A stretch of DNA of 64,000 nt from Paludibacteraceae bacterium (GCA_024401495.1 JAKSKW010000001.1:84406-148405), one strand, 5' to 3'. Shown: positions 45,228 to 54,277, counted from the first letter of the stretch. The notes: generated by a model from the sequence alone, not told the origin. Program-made: numbers and translations.

Positions 45228-45270
45228 ATTCGACGTGGGGACGAACACGAATTTGCATTAAATATTTGGA

Positions 45271-45303
45271 ACGTAAAATTTCCGAAAATGATTCGTAAAA
45301 TTT
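45271..45303. repeat. CGTAAAATTTCCG repeat
   Basis: Near-identical to the repeat at 8820-8852. It belongs to a 330-bp gene-free gap (45228-45559) that also holds a long hairpin (45342-45378: CCAAAAACGAAAATTTG paired with CAAATTTTCGTTTTGG), the 45381-45421 repeat and the 45447-45495 repeat. Confidence 0.7.
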
Positions 45304-45341
45304 GATGTGGGAAACGAACACGAAAATCATTTAAAACGACA

Positions 45342-45378
45342 CCAAAAACGAAAATTTGTTTACAAATTTTCGTTTTGG
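45342..45378. terminator. Long hairpin after rsgA
   Basis: CCAAAAACGAAAATTTG pairs with CAAATTTTCGTTTTGG (16 bp, one bulged base) around TTTA. It could end rsgA transcription, though it lies 115 bp after the stop and has no extra T-run. Confidence 0.5.
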
Positions 45379-45380
45379 AA

Positions 45381-45421
45381 TCGGCTACCATCGACTTCGT
45401 CGAACCTGGTCCGCTGGACCT
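45381..45421. repeat. AGGTCCAGCGGACC repeat, reverse orientation
   Basis: The minus strand reads AGGTCCAGCGGACC, then TTCGACG, then CGATGGTAGCCGA, matching the block order of 22324-22362. Confidence 0.6.
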
Positions 45422-45446
45422 GGTCGGTGGCGTCGGCTCGTACCGT

Positions 45447-45495
45447 CAATTACGAATTATGAATTACGAATTATGAATTACGAATTATGAATTAA
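45447..45495. repeat. ATTACGAATTATGA tandem repeat
   Basis: Three tandem copies of the 14-bp unit ATTACGAATTATGA, followed within 10 bp by the -7 element TATCTTTG (45501-45508) of the histidine kinase gene. Confidence 0.88.
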
Positions 45496-45559
45496 ATGAG
45501 TATCTTTGGCACAATAATTTGCAAAGTTTCTCGTTTAAACAATAAAATGTCTATTAGGT

Positions 45560-46729
45560 ATGAAGAAGTCCTTTCTGAATTATTCAGCTGTCAAATACAT
45601 ATTTTCTGTTTTGGCAATCATAATCTTCTTGCTGTCGATTTTCTTCTCCAGCAATCTTGTCGGAGAGATGGCAAAAGAGGAGCGCCAGAAGATGGAGATA
45701 TGGGCCGACGCCACTCGTCAGATCGCAACAGCAGGAGACGATTTCGACTTCACCTTCTGCCTGCGTGTAATCCAGGACAACAACTCTATTCCTGTGGTAA
45801 TTGTCGACGCGGACGGATACCCATATCAGTACAGAAACATCGATATTCCAGACAAATACAACGGAGAACCCGACTCCACTTTCCTTATGAGCAAGGTGGA
45901 ATCGTTTATGACTATCAATGAGCCTATTGAAATCAAGCTCGACGATACTACTTTCCACAAACTTTACTACGGCGACTCGCTTCTATTGCAGAAGCTGTCG
46001 TATTTCCCTGTTGTTCAGTGGGGATTGATCTTCCTTTTCTTCATCGCCCTTTTGCTTGTGCTTGCCAGCGTGCGTAAGGCTGAGCAGGACCGTGTGTGGG
46101 TGGGATTATCAAAGGAGACGGCTCATCAGCTCGGCACTCCTATCTCGTCGCTCATGGCATGGGTGGAATTGCTTAAAGGAATGGATGTCGACGCGAGTGT
46201 GGCTCAAGAGATCGGCAAGGATGTCAACCGTCTGCAGACCATCGCCAACAGATTCTCGAAGATCGGTTCAAAGCCGGAATGTACCCCCGTCGCCCTTAAT
46301 GAGGTGATAGACAACGCATTGTCGTATATGCGTGGACGAGTGTCGAGACGAGTAAACATCACTTGCCACTACGAAAAAGAGCAACCATATAATGCGGAAC
46401 TTAACGTGCCGCTATTTGAATGGGTGATTGAAAACCTATGTAAGAATGCTATCGACGCAATGGATGGAAATGGAAGCATCCACGTCGAAGTGAGCGAAAA
46501 TGATTCCAAATATATCGTCGACGTGAGTGATACAGGAAAAGGCATTCCAAAATCCAAATTCAAAACCGTCTTTGAGCCAGGATTCACCACAAAGAGTCGA
46601 GGTTGGGGACTTGGACTGTCTCTTGCCAAACGAATCATGGAGGAGTACCACCACGGTAAAATCTACGTTCTGAATTCAACTCAGGGAGTAGGAACAACAT
46701 TCAGAATCGAAGTGAAGAAAGGAGAATGA
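45560..46729 (+). CDS. Sensor histidine kinase
   Basis: The 389-residue protein has two membrane helices (about 12-32 and 154-172) around a 120-residue periplasmic sensor region. The cytoplasmic part has a HisKA-like H box (His189 in SKETAHQLGTPISSL) and an ATPase domain with N box ENLCKNAIDAM, G1 DTGKGIP, F box FEPGFTT and G2 GWGLGLSLAKRI. It should autophosphorylate on His189. No response regulator is adjacent, so it is an orphan kinase here. The signal is unknown. Confidence 0.94.
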   Translation: MKKSFLNYSAVKYIFSVLAIIIFLLSIFFSSNLVGEMAKEERQKMEIWADATRQIATAGDDFDFTFCLRVIQDNNSIPVVIVDADGYPYQYRNIDIPDKYNGEPDSTFLMSKVESFMTINEPIEIKLDDTTFHKLYYGDSLLLQKLSYFPVVQWGLIFLFFIALLLVLASVRKAEQDRVWVGLSKETAHQLGTPISSLMAWVELLKGMDVDASVAQEIGKDVNRLQTIANRFSKIGSKPECTPVALNEVIDNALSYMRGRVSRRVNITCHYEKEQPYNAELNVPLFEWVIENLCKNAIDAMDGNGSIHVEVSENDSKYIVDVSDTGKGIPKSKFKTVFEPGFTTKSRGWGLGLSLAKRIMEEYHHGKIYVLNSTQGVGTTFRIEVKKGE

Positions 46730-46763
46730 GAGCTTAGAGATTAGAGCTTAGAGCTTAGAGAAA
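46729..46763. repeat. GCTTAGAGATTAGAG short tandem repeat
   Basis: Repeats of GAGCTTAGAG beginning at the kinase stop codon; the relative at 7806-7845 follows the Rpn gene. Confidence 0.7.
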
Positions 46764-46783
46764 TGCTAAATAAGGAATAAGAA

Positions 46784-47122
46784 ATGGTAATAAACATATA
46801 TCAACGATATTTTGAAGCCGACTTAGAATACAAAGGTTCTAAGCGACGTGGGGCGTCAGTGACACTCATGTCAGATTCTGAGGCAGGACACATCAAATAT
46901 ACAGCAGCCGTAACATTCATGCCATACGAGAACCCACAGGATTTCCGAGTGCCGTATGACGCATATTTCAGCAAAACACTCTACGAAGCATCCGGACGTC
47001 GCTCCAAGAAGAAAGAGCAAGCATTTTTAGATTCGCTTCCACAGATCATTGATGAATTAGCGGAAACAGCAGGAGGCAAAATTTTCTGGGACAAACCGTT
47101 GACGGAGGCGAGATTGGGATAA
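46784..47122 (+). CDS. Conserved hypothetical protein
   Basis: The 112-residue protein (MVINIYQRYFEADLEYKGSK) is mixed alpha/beta with no signal peptide or membrane helix. The C-terminal half is Lys-rich (GRRSKKKEQAFLDSLPQII) and ends TEARLG. It follows the histidine kinase by 54 bp, with a repeat between, and may be co-transcribed. I do not recognise the family. Confidence 0.68.
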   Translation: MVINIYQRYFEADLEYKGSKRRGASVTLMSDSEAGHIKYTAAVTFMPYENPQDFRVPYDAYFSKTLYEASGRRSKKKEQAFLDSLPQIIDELAETAGGKIFWDKPLTEARLG

Positions 47123-47150
47123 TTGGACATAATTAATTTGCTTCCGTCCC

Positions 47151-48563
47151 TCATCCAAACAAATCATCAAGTGTGATTACATTCTGCACGATTGAGTTGT
47201 ATTTGGAATTAGCCAAACCGAATGTCGTTATCAAAACTGGATGTATGGATTTTCTGCACTTATTCGCCTGCAAAAAATCGGCCACCTTGTTTTCAAGGTT
47301 GTCTGCAACTGTTTTGGTGATTAGGTATTCGTTATTATAGAATTTTATCTCACAAATATTTATGATATTGTCCTGACGATCTATGACCAAGTCAATTTGC
47401 GAACCTCCACTCACATTATTACGCCAAGCATAATATTCAGAAGCGACACCGGTGATACCCAACGCAGACTTTATCTGACGTATATGAGCAAAGCAAAGTT
47501 GTTCAAAAGTCAAGCCAGCCCATGTCGTATGAGTTCTATTTTCCTGACGATTACTCCAAAAATTTTCGTCATTCGACTGATTCTGCAGATACTTAAAATA
47601 GAACATGGTAAAGAAATCAGATAGCTGATATACAGAATCTTTCTTTATTCTTCCATAATAAGAGTCAACACGAATCAAGTCGCTATTTACCATGTTATCG
47701 AGCATCTTGGTCAAGTTTCCTCCCGTTGAGACATTGACTTGTGTGGCAATTTCATCACGAGTCAGTCCAACAGTTGTTTTGCTCAACGCTTCAACAATAT
47801 TGATATAAGAGTCTGAGTTTGTGAACAAGGCATTGTATAGATGTTCAAATTCACCTTTCAACAAAGGATTCTTTTTGAAGAAAATATTGTCTATGTTTTG
47901 TGAAAGGCTCATACCTCTACGCATCTTAGACAAATAATACGGTACTCCTCCCATCACCATATAGCATTCAGCAATCTCTTTACGTGAGATTGAGATTCCG
48001 TTGTTTGTCAAATATTCTTCAGTTTCCTTCAAAGAAAACTGTTCCAGATAAATTCTTTCCGTATCACGATTAAACAAACCGCCTTTATCGCCTAAAAGTT
48101 TATCCATTATCCAAGCAGTCGCAGAGCCACAAACAACCAACATCAAATCATTCTGGCCTGACCCCCAGCCATTCCAAAAATTTTCCAATGCACTGACAAA
48201 ATCGGAACGCTTAGTGTCCATCCATGGCAACTCATCAATAAAAATTAGCTTTTTACCGACGCGTGAGATATTGGATACGTATTGCTTTAACAGACGGAAT
48301 GCCTCATACCATGTTTTAGGGACATCATATTGTTCCCCACTATACTCAGCTAAAACGTTTGCAAAATTTTCAAGTTGTTTAGCCTTACTTTTTTTATAAA
48401 GTCCGGTAATATGGAAATCAAAACGATTTTCAAAAGTTTCTCGTACCAAGAACGTTTTTCCAATACGACGTCTTCCATAGACAATCACCATCTCCGCCTT
48501 GTCGGAATCATAACACTGTTTTAGTGTCTGTATCTCTTTTTTTCTACCGATAATGTTTCCCAT
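47151..48563 (-). CDS. AAA ATPase with DUF234-type C-terminal nuclease-like domain
   Basis: The 470-residue protein matches the 'archaeal-type ATPase' family common in Bacteroidales. The STAND-like ATPase has Walker A GRRRIGKTF (about residues 31-39) and Walker B KLIFIDELPW. The C-terminal DUF234 domain (about 310-440) resembles a PD-(D/E)XK nuclease: SQIDLVIDRQ and ICEIKFYN supply Asp and Glu-x-Lys. Often multi-copy and strain-variable; proposed roles are mobile-element or defence related. Upstream lies an inverted-repeat cluster (48625-48702). Confidence 0.88.
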   Translation of the reverse strand: MGNIIGRKKEIQTLKQCYDSDKAEMVIVYGRRRIGKTFLVRETFENRFDFHITGLYKKSKAKQLENFANVLAEYSGEQYDVPKTWYEAFRLLKQYVSNISRVGKKLIFIDELPWMDTKRSDFVSALENFWNGWGSGQNDLMLVVCGSATAWIMDKLLGDKGGLFNRDTERIYLEQFSLKETEEYLTNNGISISRKEIAECYMVMGGVPYYLSKMRRGMSLSQNIDNIFFKKNPLLKGEFEHLYNALFTNSDSYINIVEALSKTTVGLTRDEIATQVNVSTGGNLTKMLDNMVNSDLIRVDSYYGRIKKDSVYQLSDFFTMFYFKYLQNQSNDENFWSNRQENRTHTTWAGLTFEQLCFAHIRQIKSALGITGVASEYYAWRNNVSGGSQIDLVIDRQDNIINICEIKFYNNEYLITKTVADNLENKVADFLQANKCRKSIHPVLITTFGLANSKYNSIVQNVITLDDLFG

Positions 48564-48581
48564 AAGTCTATAATTTTATGT

Positions 48582-48702
48582 CAAAAATAATCACTTTTCG
48601 CCAACTTTCATTCCAAAAACCATTGAAAACGGGCGAAATCTATGGAAATCCACCACATTTCGCCCGTTTTCAACAAAATTTGGGCAAATCATGGGCGAAA
48701 TC
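48582..48702 (-). promoter_or_regulatory. Promoter and inverted-repeat operator cluster of the ATPase gene
   Basis: On the minus strand TATTTTTG at 48582-48589 is a -7 element. Just upstream, GAAAACGGGCGAAAT (48625-48639) and ATTTCGCCCGTTTTC (48657-48671) are a perfect 15-bp inverted repeat. Further half-sites GGGCAAATC (48682-48690) and GGGCGAAATC (48693-48702) follow. The layout suggests a binding-site cluster for a regulator. Confidence 0.55.
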
Positions 48703-48794
48703 TGAGAAATAATATTGAAACATTGCGAATATCTTTCTCCATTGTAATTTAGACCTTCAAATCTCCATTGTTAATTAAAAAATATCATCAACTC

Positions 48795-48825
48795 TTTGTC
48801 AAATACCAAAAAAGATGTAATTTTG
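48795..48825 (+). promoter_or_regulatory. Promoter of rplS
   Basis: TTTG at 48795-48798 and TAATTTTG at 48818-48825, 19 nt apart. Confidence 0.78.
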
Positions 48826-48831
48826 CAACGT

Positions 48832-48922
48832 TTTTGCGTAACCGCTTATGATGGCCCGCTTTTAGGAGCACAGATGCCTCGGTAATGTTGCGTTAAGTTA
48901 AATAGAAAAAACATTAAAAAAA
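48832..48922 (+). promoter_or_regulatory. Long 5' leader of rplS
   Basis: The roughly 90-nt leader between the promoter and the ATG has GC-rich blocks (GCGTAACCGC, ATGGCCCGC, GATGCCTCGGTAATGTTGCG) unlike the AT-rich gaps nearby. ACCG and CGGT, and GCGTAAC and GTTGCG, can pair. This may be an autoregulatory leader that binds L19; it could equally be a plain untranslated region. Confidence 0.35.
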
Positions 48923-49276
48923 ATGGCAGTAGATTTGATTAAGATTGCTGAAGAGGCTTTCGCTACAAAGAAGGAGCTTCCAGCATTCAAGAGTGGAGAC
49001 ACAATCACAGTTTCTTACCGTATCGTAGAGGGAAACAAGGAGCGTGTTCAGCAGTTTAGAGGTGTTGTTATCCGTATCAGCGGACACCAGGACAAGAAGA
49101 GATTTACAGTACGTAAGATCTCTGGTGGTGTAGGTGTAGAGAGAATCTTCCCAATGGAGTCTCCATTCATCGAGAGCGTACAGGTCAACAAGCTAGGTGT
49201 TGTACGTCGTGCTAAGCTTTACTACCTACGTAACCTTACAGGTAAGAAGGCAAGAATCAAAGAGAAGAGACAGTAA
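48923..49276 (+). CDS. rplS: 50S ribosomal protein L19
   Basis: The 117-residue protein is the normal L19 length. Conserved stretches are [39 protein letters not shown] and [10 protein letters not shown]19 sits at the 30S-50S interface. It is a single-gene unit between its own promoter and terminator. Confidence 0.98.
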   Translation: MAVDLIKIAEEAFATKKELPAFKSGDTITVSYRIVEGNKERVQQFRGVVIRISGHQDKKRFTVRKISGGVGVERIFPMESPFIESVQVNKLGVVRRAKLYYLRNLTGKKARIKEKRQ

Positions 49277-49296
49277 TCAATTTGATTTTCAGCATA

Positions 49297-49328
49297 AAAA
49301 GCGAATCCGTTTGGATTCGCTTTTTTTG
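49297..49328 (+). terminator. Terminator after rplS
   Basis: AAAGCGAATCC pairs with GGATTCGCTTT, followed by TTTTTG. Confidence 0.9.
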
Positions 49329-49345
49329 TTGCTTGTTCGAAAAAA

Positions 49346-49457
49346 GTTTTGGTATACCATATCCAAAAACTTTCAATTTCCGCATAGTTTTAGGATACCA
49401 CATCCAAAAACTTTATAATTCTTCATATTTTTGGGATGTCGCATCCAAAAACTTTTG
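49346..49457. repeat. Triple dyad repeat upstream of an ATPase gene
   Basis: Three units with the frame TTTTnGGATACCACATCCAA (positions about 49348-49374, 49388-49413 and 49430-49457), each ending CCAAAAACTTT and each partly palindromic, are spaced by about 41 bp. The last unit abuts the -7 element TATATTTG at 49459-49466. They look like operators. Confidence 0.7.
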
Positions 49458-49490
49458 ATATATTTGCATTGAACTAAATATAGCTATACC

Positions 49491-50699
49491 ATGAAGAACA
49501 TAAAAAGAGTGCAATATCTTAACAAGTTGAAAGCCTTCAAAGATCATGAAATAATAAAAGTAGTGACAGGAATCAGACGCTCTGGCAAAAGCACTCTGTT
49601 GATGCAGTTTCAAGAGTATTTACGTACAATAGGGGTTGAAGACGACCAGATAGTATCAATAAATTTTGAAGACTTTGATTTTATAGACATAACAGACTCT
49701 CGAAAATTATATGAATACATAAAGCCGCTATTGATTGAAGGCAAGCCAATGTACTTGTTTTTTGATGAGATACAGCACGTTAATGATTTCCAGAGGATTA
49801 TTGACAGTTTGTACATCAAACCCAATATTGACATATACATCACAGGTTCTAATGCTCAGTTGTTGAGTGGAGAATTAGCGACACTCCTATCAGGCAGATA
49901 TGTGGAGATTAGTATTTTACCTCTATCATTCAAAGAGTATTGGGAGGCGAACGGGGAATCATTTGACGGAAGAGACAGATGTTTTGCACAATATCGTCAA
50001 AATGGAGGTTTTCCATACGTAACACGATTTGGCAACGACCAACAAAGCATCCACGATTATATTTCAGGCATATTCGACACTGTGATACTGAAAGACATTG
50101 TGACTCGCCGAGGTTTTACAGATGTCATGATGCTACAAAGTGTCATACGATTTGTTTACGATAATATTGGCAACATTCTTTCAACTAAGAAGATAGCGGA
50201 CACGATGACATCCGACGGCAGGAAAATAGATGTTAAAACAGTCGAGCGTTATCTGCAGTCTTTGCTAGATTGTTTCGTTGTATATAGAGCCAAGAGATAC
50301 GACATAAAGGGCAAACAATTTTTGCGTACGTTGGATAAATATTACGCAGTCGACATGGGCATTCGAAGTTTTCTTTTTGGCAACAGACATCGTGATATTG
50401 GCCATGAACTAGAAAACATCGTATATCTTGAGCTTGTCAGAAGAGGACACAACGTTTATATAGGCAAATACGACAATCTAAAAGTTGATTTTGTAACAAA
50501 CGCTGATAATGGTGTTGTATATTATCAAGTGTCCGAGACGGTTAGAGGAGAGTCTACATTAGCAAGAGAACTGGCTCCATTAAAGAGCATTAACGATTCG
50601 TATCCAAAGATTTTGTTAACGATGGACATTAACCCACCAATAGATCATAATGGAATTCGCCAGATTAATGTAGTAGATTGGCTTCTCGGCGATTTCTAA
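49491..50699 (+). CDS. AAA ATPase (AAA_14) with DUF4143 domain
   Basis: The 402-residue protein has Walker A in TGIRRSGKSTLL (about residues 25-36) and Walker B in YLFFDEIQHV, a sensor segment ITGSNAQLLSGELATLLSGR (read in blocks), and a C-terminal DUF4143 domain with NIVYLELVRRGHNVYIGK and a PD-(D/E)XK-like end (VDFVTNAD...YYQVSET). These ATPases are numerous and patchily distributed in Bacteroidales, and their role is unknown. Stop codon directly touches that of the converging helicase gene. Confidence 0.9.
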   Translation: MKNIKRVQYLNKLKAFKDHEIIKVVTGIRRSGKSTLLMQFQEYLRTIGVEDDQIVSINFEDFDFIDITDSRKLYEYIKPLLIEGKPMYLFFDEIQHVNDFQRIIDSLYIKPNIDIYITGSNAQLLSGELATLLSGRYVEISILPLSFKEYWEANGESFDGRDRCFAQYRQNGGFPYVTRFGNDQQSIHDYISGIFDTVILKDIVTRRGFTDVMMLQSVIRFVYDNIGNILSTKKIADTMTSDGRKIDVKTVERYLQSLLDCFVVYRAKRYDIKGKQFLRTLDKYYAVDMGIRSFLFGNRHRDIGHELENIVYLELVRRGHNVYIGKYDNLKVDFVTNADNGVVYYQVSETVRGESTLARELAPLKSINDSYPKILLTMDINPPIDHNGIRQINVVDWLLGDF

Positions 50700-52109
50700 T
50701 CAATCCTCCAAATCCGCACACCTCCAATTAATCAGATACACCTCCTTCGTTGAACGAGTTAAGGAGGTGTAGGTCCAACGATAGAAATTAGTGTCGAGTT
50801 GCTCGGCACGGATAAGCCCGGGATCAATAAACACTGCCGACCACTGTCCACCCTGTGCCTTGTGAGCTGTGATGGCGTAGGCAAACTTTACCTGCAAGGC
50901 ATTCAAATATTTATCTTGTCGCATTGCCTTGCGTCGCTCCACTTGCGTCGGGATATCCATATAATCCTCCTCCACCGCAGAATAGAGATCCTGCCACTCT
51001 TTCTGGCTGAGCGACGGGGAGTCGCTATGCAAAAGATCCATCATCACCGTCGCCTCCAACTCAACATCATAATCCTGGAAATAGAGTGTGACGTCGGCAT
51101 ACTTATGTCCGTATAGTTCAGTGATTTTGCGAACTCGTTTCACGGATGCTGTGTCACCATTGGCGATGAAACTCATCTCTGGAATCGTCTTCGACCAATA
51201 ATAGTTATTCGCCACCACCATCAACGCATCTCCACCACACAATTCATCATCTCTGTCGAGCACACGGGCACGGACAGCCTGATTGAAAAGTTTGGCTCTA
51301 GCATTATAACGGGTGATGATAATTGTGTCGTCTTCTCCATATTTATTATAGCACGACGCGATTGTCTCCACCAACTCCTGAGGATCAGCATGACAGATGT
51401 CCTTATAACCGTCGACTTGGAATTCAGGAAATTCAAAATCACACATCCCTTCATTGATTTTATCACGCAACATAGTAGCATTCAGCAAAATACCACTATC
51501 CGACTGTTGACGCACCACCTCCGTCAGCACTCCGCCATAGACAGTCAGTCCATGTCGCTCCAATGAGGCATTATCAAGAGCAGGAGAATAATCAAGGAAG
51601 ACGGGGGGAAGCTGAGCCGTATCTCCACAAAGAAGCAGCTGGCAACCGATTCCTTCATATACGTAGTCGATCAAATCTGAGAGCAAATCCGTCGAATCGC
51701 CAACCTTCGTATCGCTAATCATGGAAGCCTCGTCGACAACAAAAAGAGTATCACGGAAACGGTTGGGGGCAATGGCATTCACCTCCATACGATCCTTACC
51801 TGAACCCATCTGATAAATCCACTTATGGATGGTATAAGCAGGCATACCAGCATAATCCGACAATACCTTAGCCGCCCTACCCGTCGGAGCAAGAAGCACA
51901 ACATTATAACGTACAGAACGTAGTGCTTTAATCAGCGAACTGATGATCGTCGTCTTTCCTGTACCGGCGTAACCACGAAGAACAAATGCCGAATGATCCT
52001 CACCTGCACATATAAAAAGAGACAAAGCTTGGGCACACATCTGCTGAAGTTGCGTAGGTTGATGACCAATATTGGCGATAATTAGCGATTGTAGCGACTT
52101 ATAATCCAT
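50700..52109 (-). CDS. RecD-like ATP-dependent DNA helicase (superfamily 1)
   Basis: The ATG at 52109 (469 residues, MDYKSLQSLIIANIGHQ) is chosen because a longer form starting at 52139 would overlap the probable promoter. Motifs: Walker A GYAGTGKTTII (about 50-60), Walker B FVVDEASM, motif III-like CGDTAQLPPV, and C-terminal UvrD-type ITAHKAQGGQW. Similar proteins in Bacteroidales are annotated as RecD2/Dda-like helicases for DNA repair. It meets the upstream-strand ATPase gene head-on at 50699/50700, with no terminator between. Confidence 0.9.
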   Translation of the reverse strand: MDYKSLQSLIIANIGHQPTQLQQMCAQALSLFICAGEDHSAFVLRGYAGTGKTTIISSLIKALRSVRYNVVLLAPTGRAAKVLSDYAGMPAYTIHKWIYQMGSGKDRMEVNAIAPNRFRDTLFVVDEASMISDTKVGDSTDLLSDLIDYVYEGIGCQLLLCGDTAQLPPVFLDYSPALDNASLERHGLTVYGGVLTEVVRQQSDSGILLNATMLRDKINEGMCDFEFPEFQVDGYKDICHADPQELVETIASCYNKYGEDDTIIITRYNARAKLFNQAVRARVLDRDDELCGGDALMVVANNYYWSKTIPEMSFIANGDTASVKRVRKITELYGHKYADVTLYFQDYDVELEATVMMDLLHSDSPSLSQKEWQDLYSAVEEDYMDIPTQVERRKAMRQDKYLNALQVKFAYAITAHKAQGGQWSAVFIDPGLIRAEQLDTNFYRWTYTSLTRSTKEVYLINWRCADLED

Positions 52110-52159
52110 ATAAAGTGAAATAAAAACGCAAAATTGCAACGCAAAATTCTATATTTTTT

Positions 52160-52167
52160 TATTTTTG
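52160..52167 (+). promoter_or_regulatory. -7 element of the 52209 gene
   Basis: TATTTTTG matches TAnnTTTG, 42 bp before the ATG. Confidence 0.6.
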
Positions 52168-52208
52168 CAAAATAATAACAAAGTAAAAACAAAAAATAGA
52201 CTATAAAA

Positions 52209-52901
52209 ATGAAGTATGTAATCACTTCGATGCTTGCTTTGGCATCAATTTTCTTGATTTGGTTGTGCTATGACAGCATCAACACACCTATTGAATTCCA
52301 GGAGAACAGAGCACTTCGTGAGAAACCAATCATTAGTCGTTTGATCGACATCCGTAAGGCTCAGATCGAGTACAAGGATCAGAACAACCGTTACGCAGGT
52401 AGCTTCAATGAGTTGATCTCATTCGTAAAGAATGGACAGAAGGCTCAGATCTACAAGCAGGGTGAAATCACAGACGAGCAGTTGTCAAGAGGTTTGACAG
52501 AGCAGAAGGCTCTTCGTTTCATTGCAAACGACATGGCAGACTCAGCTTCAGCTTGTGGTATCGAGGATTTCGAGGCATTCAAGGCAAACTTCAAGCGTGA
52601 TACATCATATGTTAGCGTATTGACAAGCATTTTCCCTGCTGGTTTCAACGCTGACTCTCTAAGATTCGTTCCATTCTCAGGTGGTAAGGAGTTTGAGCTT
52701 GACACTGTAACTCAGAGAACTAAGTCTGGTCTTCCTTTGCCATTGTTCGAGGCAAGAACTCCATACACAGTTTACTTGAACGGTTTGAATCACCGTGAGA
52801 TCGTTAACCTTATCGACGAGGCTAAGAAGACAGACAAGTACGCTGGTTTGAAGGTTGGAGACATCGTTGCTCCAAACAACAACGCAGGAAACTGGGAGTA
52901 A
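52209..52901 (+). CDS. Membrane-anchored protein with pilin-like N-terminus
   Basis: The 230-residue protein has an N-terminal membrane anchor (residues 5-20) followed by a long amphipathic helix and IDIRKAQIEYKDQNNRYAGS, which resembles the start of type II pseudopilins, without a clear prepilin cleavage site. It is highly expressed in style (codon choice like rplS and thrA). It is followed 9 bp later by DUF3822 and rsmD, a conserved Bacteroidales order. Function unknown. Confidence 0.75.
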   Translation: MKYVITSMLALASIFLIWLCYDSINTPIEFQENRALREKPIISRLIDIRKAQIEYKDQNNRYAGSFNELISFVKNGQKAQIYKQGEITDEQLSRGLTEQKALRFIANDMADSASACGIEDFEAFKANFKRDTSYVSVLTSIFPAGFNADSLRFVPFSGGKEFELDTVTQRTKSGLPLPLFEARTPYTVYLNGLNHREIVNLIDEAKKTDKYAGLKVGDIVAPNNNAGNWE

Positions 52902-52910
52902 TAGCATAAG

Positions 52911-53756
52911 ATGCAGAGAAAGGAATATTCAATTCGCAATTTCGACGCAGCTAATAGTTATAGCAAAATATTGTCCATCCGCATTTTGCCGGATGGACTT
53001 TGTTTTGTTGTGTCAGACCCAAGCAACAATAAGTTGCTGTATATGACAAAAATAATTGACAGCACCCGTCACGGCATTGATATCTTCGCTGATGAATGTC
53101 GCTCCAATAATATATTGGCGGCGGAGTATCTCAAGACGCACGTCATCTATGAGACTCATCAGTTCACTCTCTTCCCCACTCCATTGATGGCAGAGGTGAG
53201 CGAAAAGAAGATAGCCGAGCTCAATTTCGGGAATGTCGACGGTGCGACGGTACTATCCGATTCCCTACCAACGAATGAGATTTCCGTCGTCTACACTATT
53301 CCTCAGCAACACGAAGAAATCATCCGTCGCAATAAGCCAAGCGCGACCATACACAGCCAGATGATGCCGTTGCTTTTCAACGCATTGTTTAACAGCAAGA
53401 AATGCAAAGGCACATACCTTCACCTCAACATCCGCACATCATCAGTCGATGTCATCTATATAGAGGGAGGCAAATTAAAACTTGCCAACATCTACCAATA
53501 CCAGACAGCCGACGAGTTTCTATTCTTCGTCCTTGGTTTGATGGACAACTACCATATCGACCAGTACGACGTGAAATGCGTGGTTAGCGGAGAGGTAGAC
53601 GAGAACTCATCAGTGGTGAAGCAGCTGGCACGTTACATAGCAAAAATTGAGTTTTCTGCCACACCGAAAGGAGTCGTGGAGAAATCAGCATTCTCAAGCA
53701 TAAAGAACAAACATCAGTTTTTAACCATCTATCAACTTCCGATATGCGTATTATAA
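52911..53756 (+). CDS. DUF3822 family protein (actin-like fold)
   Basis: The 281-residue protein is predicted to have two ASKHA-like halves: ILSIRILPDGLCFVVSD near the start and KGTYLHLNIRTSSVDVIYIEGGKL in the second half (in blocks). DUF3822 genes usually sit directly before rsmD in Bacteroidota, as here, overlapping it by 13 bp. The biochemical role is unknown; co-occurrence suggests a link to ribosome maturation. Confidence 0.85.
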   Translation: MQRKEYSIRNFDAANSYSKILSIRILPDGLCFVVSDPSNNKLLYMTKIIDSTRHGIDIFADECRSNNILAAEYLKTHVIYETHQFTLFPTPLMAEVSEKKIAELNFGNVDGATVLSDSLPTNEISVVYTIPQQHEEIIRRNKPSATIHSQMMPLLFNALFNSKKCKGTYLHLNIRTSSVDVIYIEGGKLKLANIYQYQTADEFLFFVLGLMDNYHIDQYDVKCVVSGEVDENSSVVKQLARYIAKIEFSATPKGVVEKSAFSSIKNKHQFLTIYQLPICVL

Positions 53757-54277
53757 GTGGATATCTAAAAAGCAGACGATTGTCGCCTCCAGCCAACCTG
53801 AAGGCTCGCCCCACTACAGACATCGCCAAAGAGGGATTGTTCAACATCCTCAACAACGAGGTTGATTTTGAGGAACTGACAGTGCTTGACATGTTTGGTG
53901 GAACAGGAAGCATCAGTTTGGAATTTATCTCAAGAGGTTGCACCGACGTCACTCTTATCGAGATGAACCAGATCAATTTCAACTTCATCAAGAAGACGCG
54001 AGACGAGTTGAATCTTAAAGATTCTTGGGAGATAATCAAAGGCGACAGTTTCAAGTTTATCGAGAAATGCGGTCGCAAATACGACATCATCTTTGCCGAT
54101 CCTCCATATTCACACGAAAAGTTGAAGGATATTCCACAGTTGGTGGCAGATCTTGGTTTGCTTGCCGACGACGGAATGCTAATCTTGGAGCATCCAAAAG
54201 AGTTTGATTTCAGCGACGACGACCATTTCTTCCGTCATCGCAACTACGGACACGTCAACTTCAGTTTCTTCAAATGA
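53744..54277 (+). CDS. rsmD: 16S rRNA (guanine(966)-N2)-methyltransferase
   Basis: The 177-residue SAM-dependent enzyme has the typical start MRIISGYLKSRRL, RPTTDIAKEGLFNIL, SAM motif I DMFGGTGSISLEF and the catalytic DPPY. It methylates G966 of 16S rRNA in the 30S particle. Overlaps DUF3822 upstream and folB downstream (4 bp). Confidence 0.95.
   Translation: MRIISGYLKSRRLSPPANLKARPTTDIAKEGLFNILNNEVDFEELTVLDMFGGTGSISLEFISRGCTDVTLIEMNQINFNFIKKTRDELNLKDSWEIIKGDSFKFIEKCGRKYDIIFADPPYSHEKLKDIPQLVADLGLLADDGMLILEHPKEFDFSDDDHFFRHRNYGHVNFSFFK

Noticed and set aside
50690..50710. Missing gene or frameshift between the converging ATPase and helicase genes
   Set aside because: The stop codons simply abut at 50699/50700; both products end at their usual family positions.
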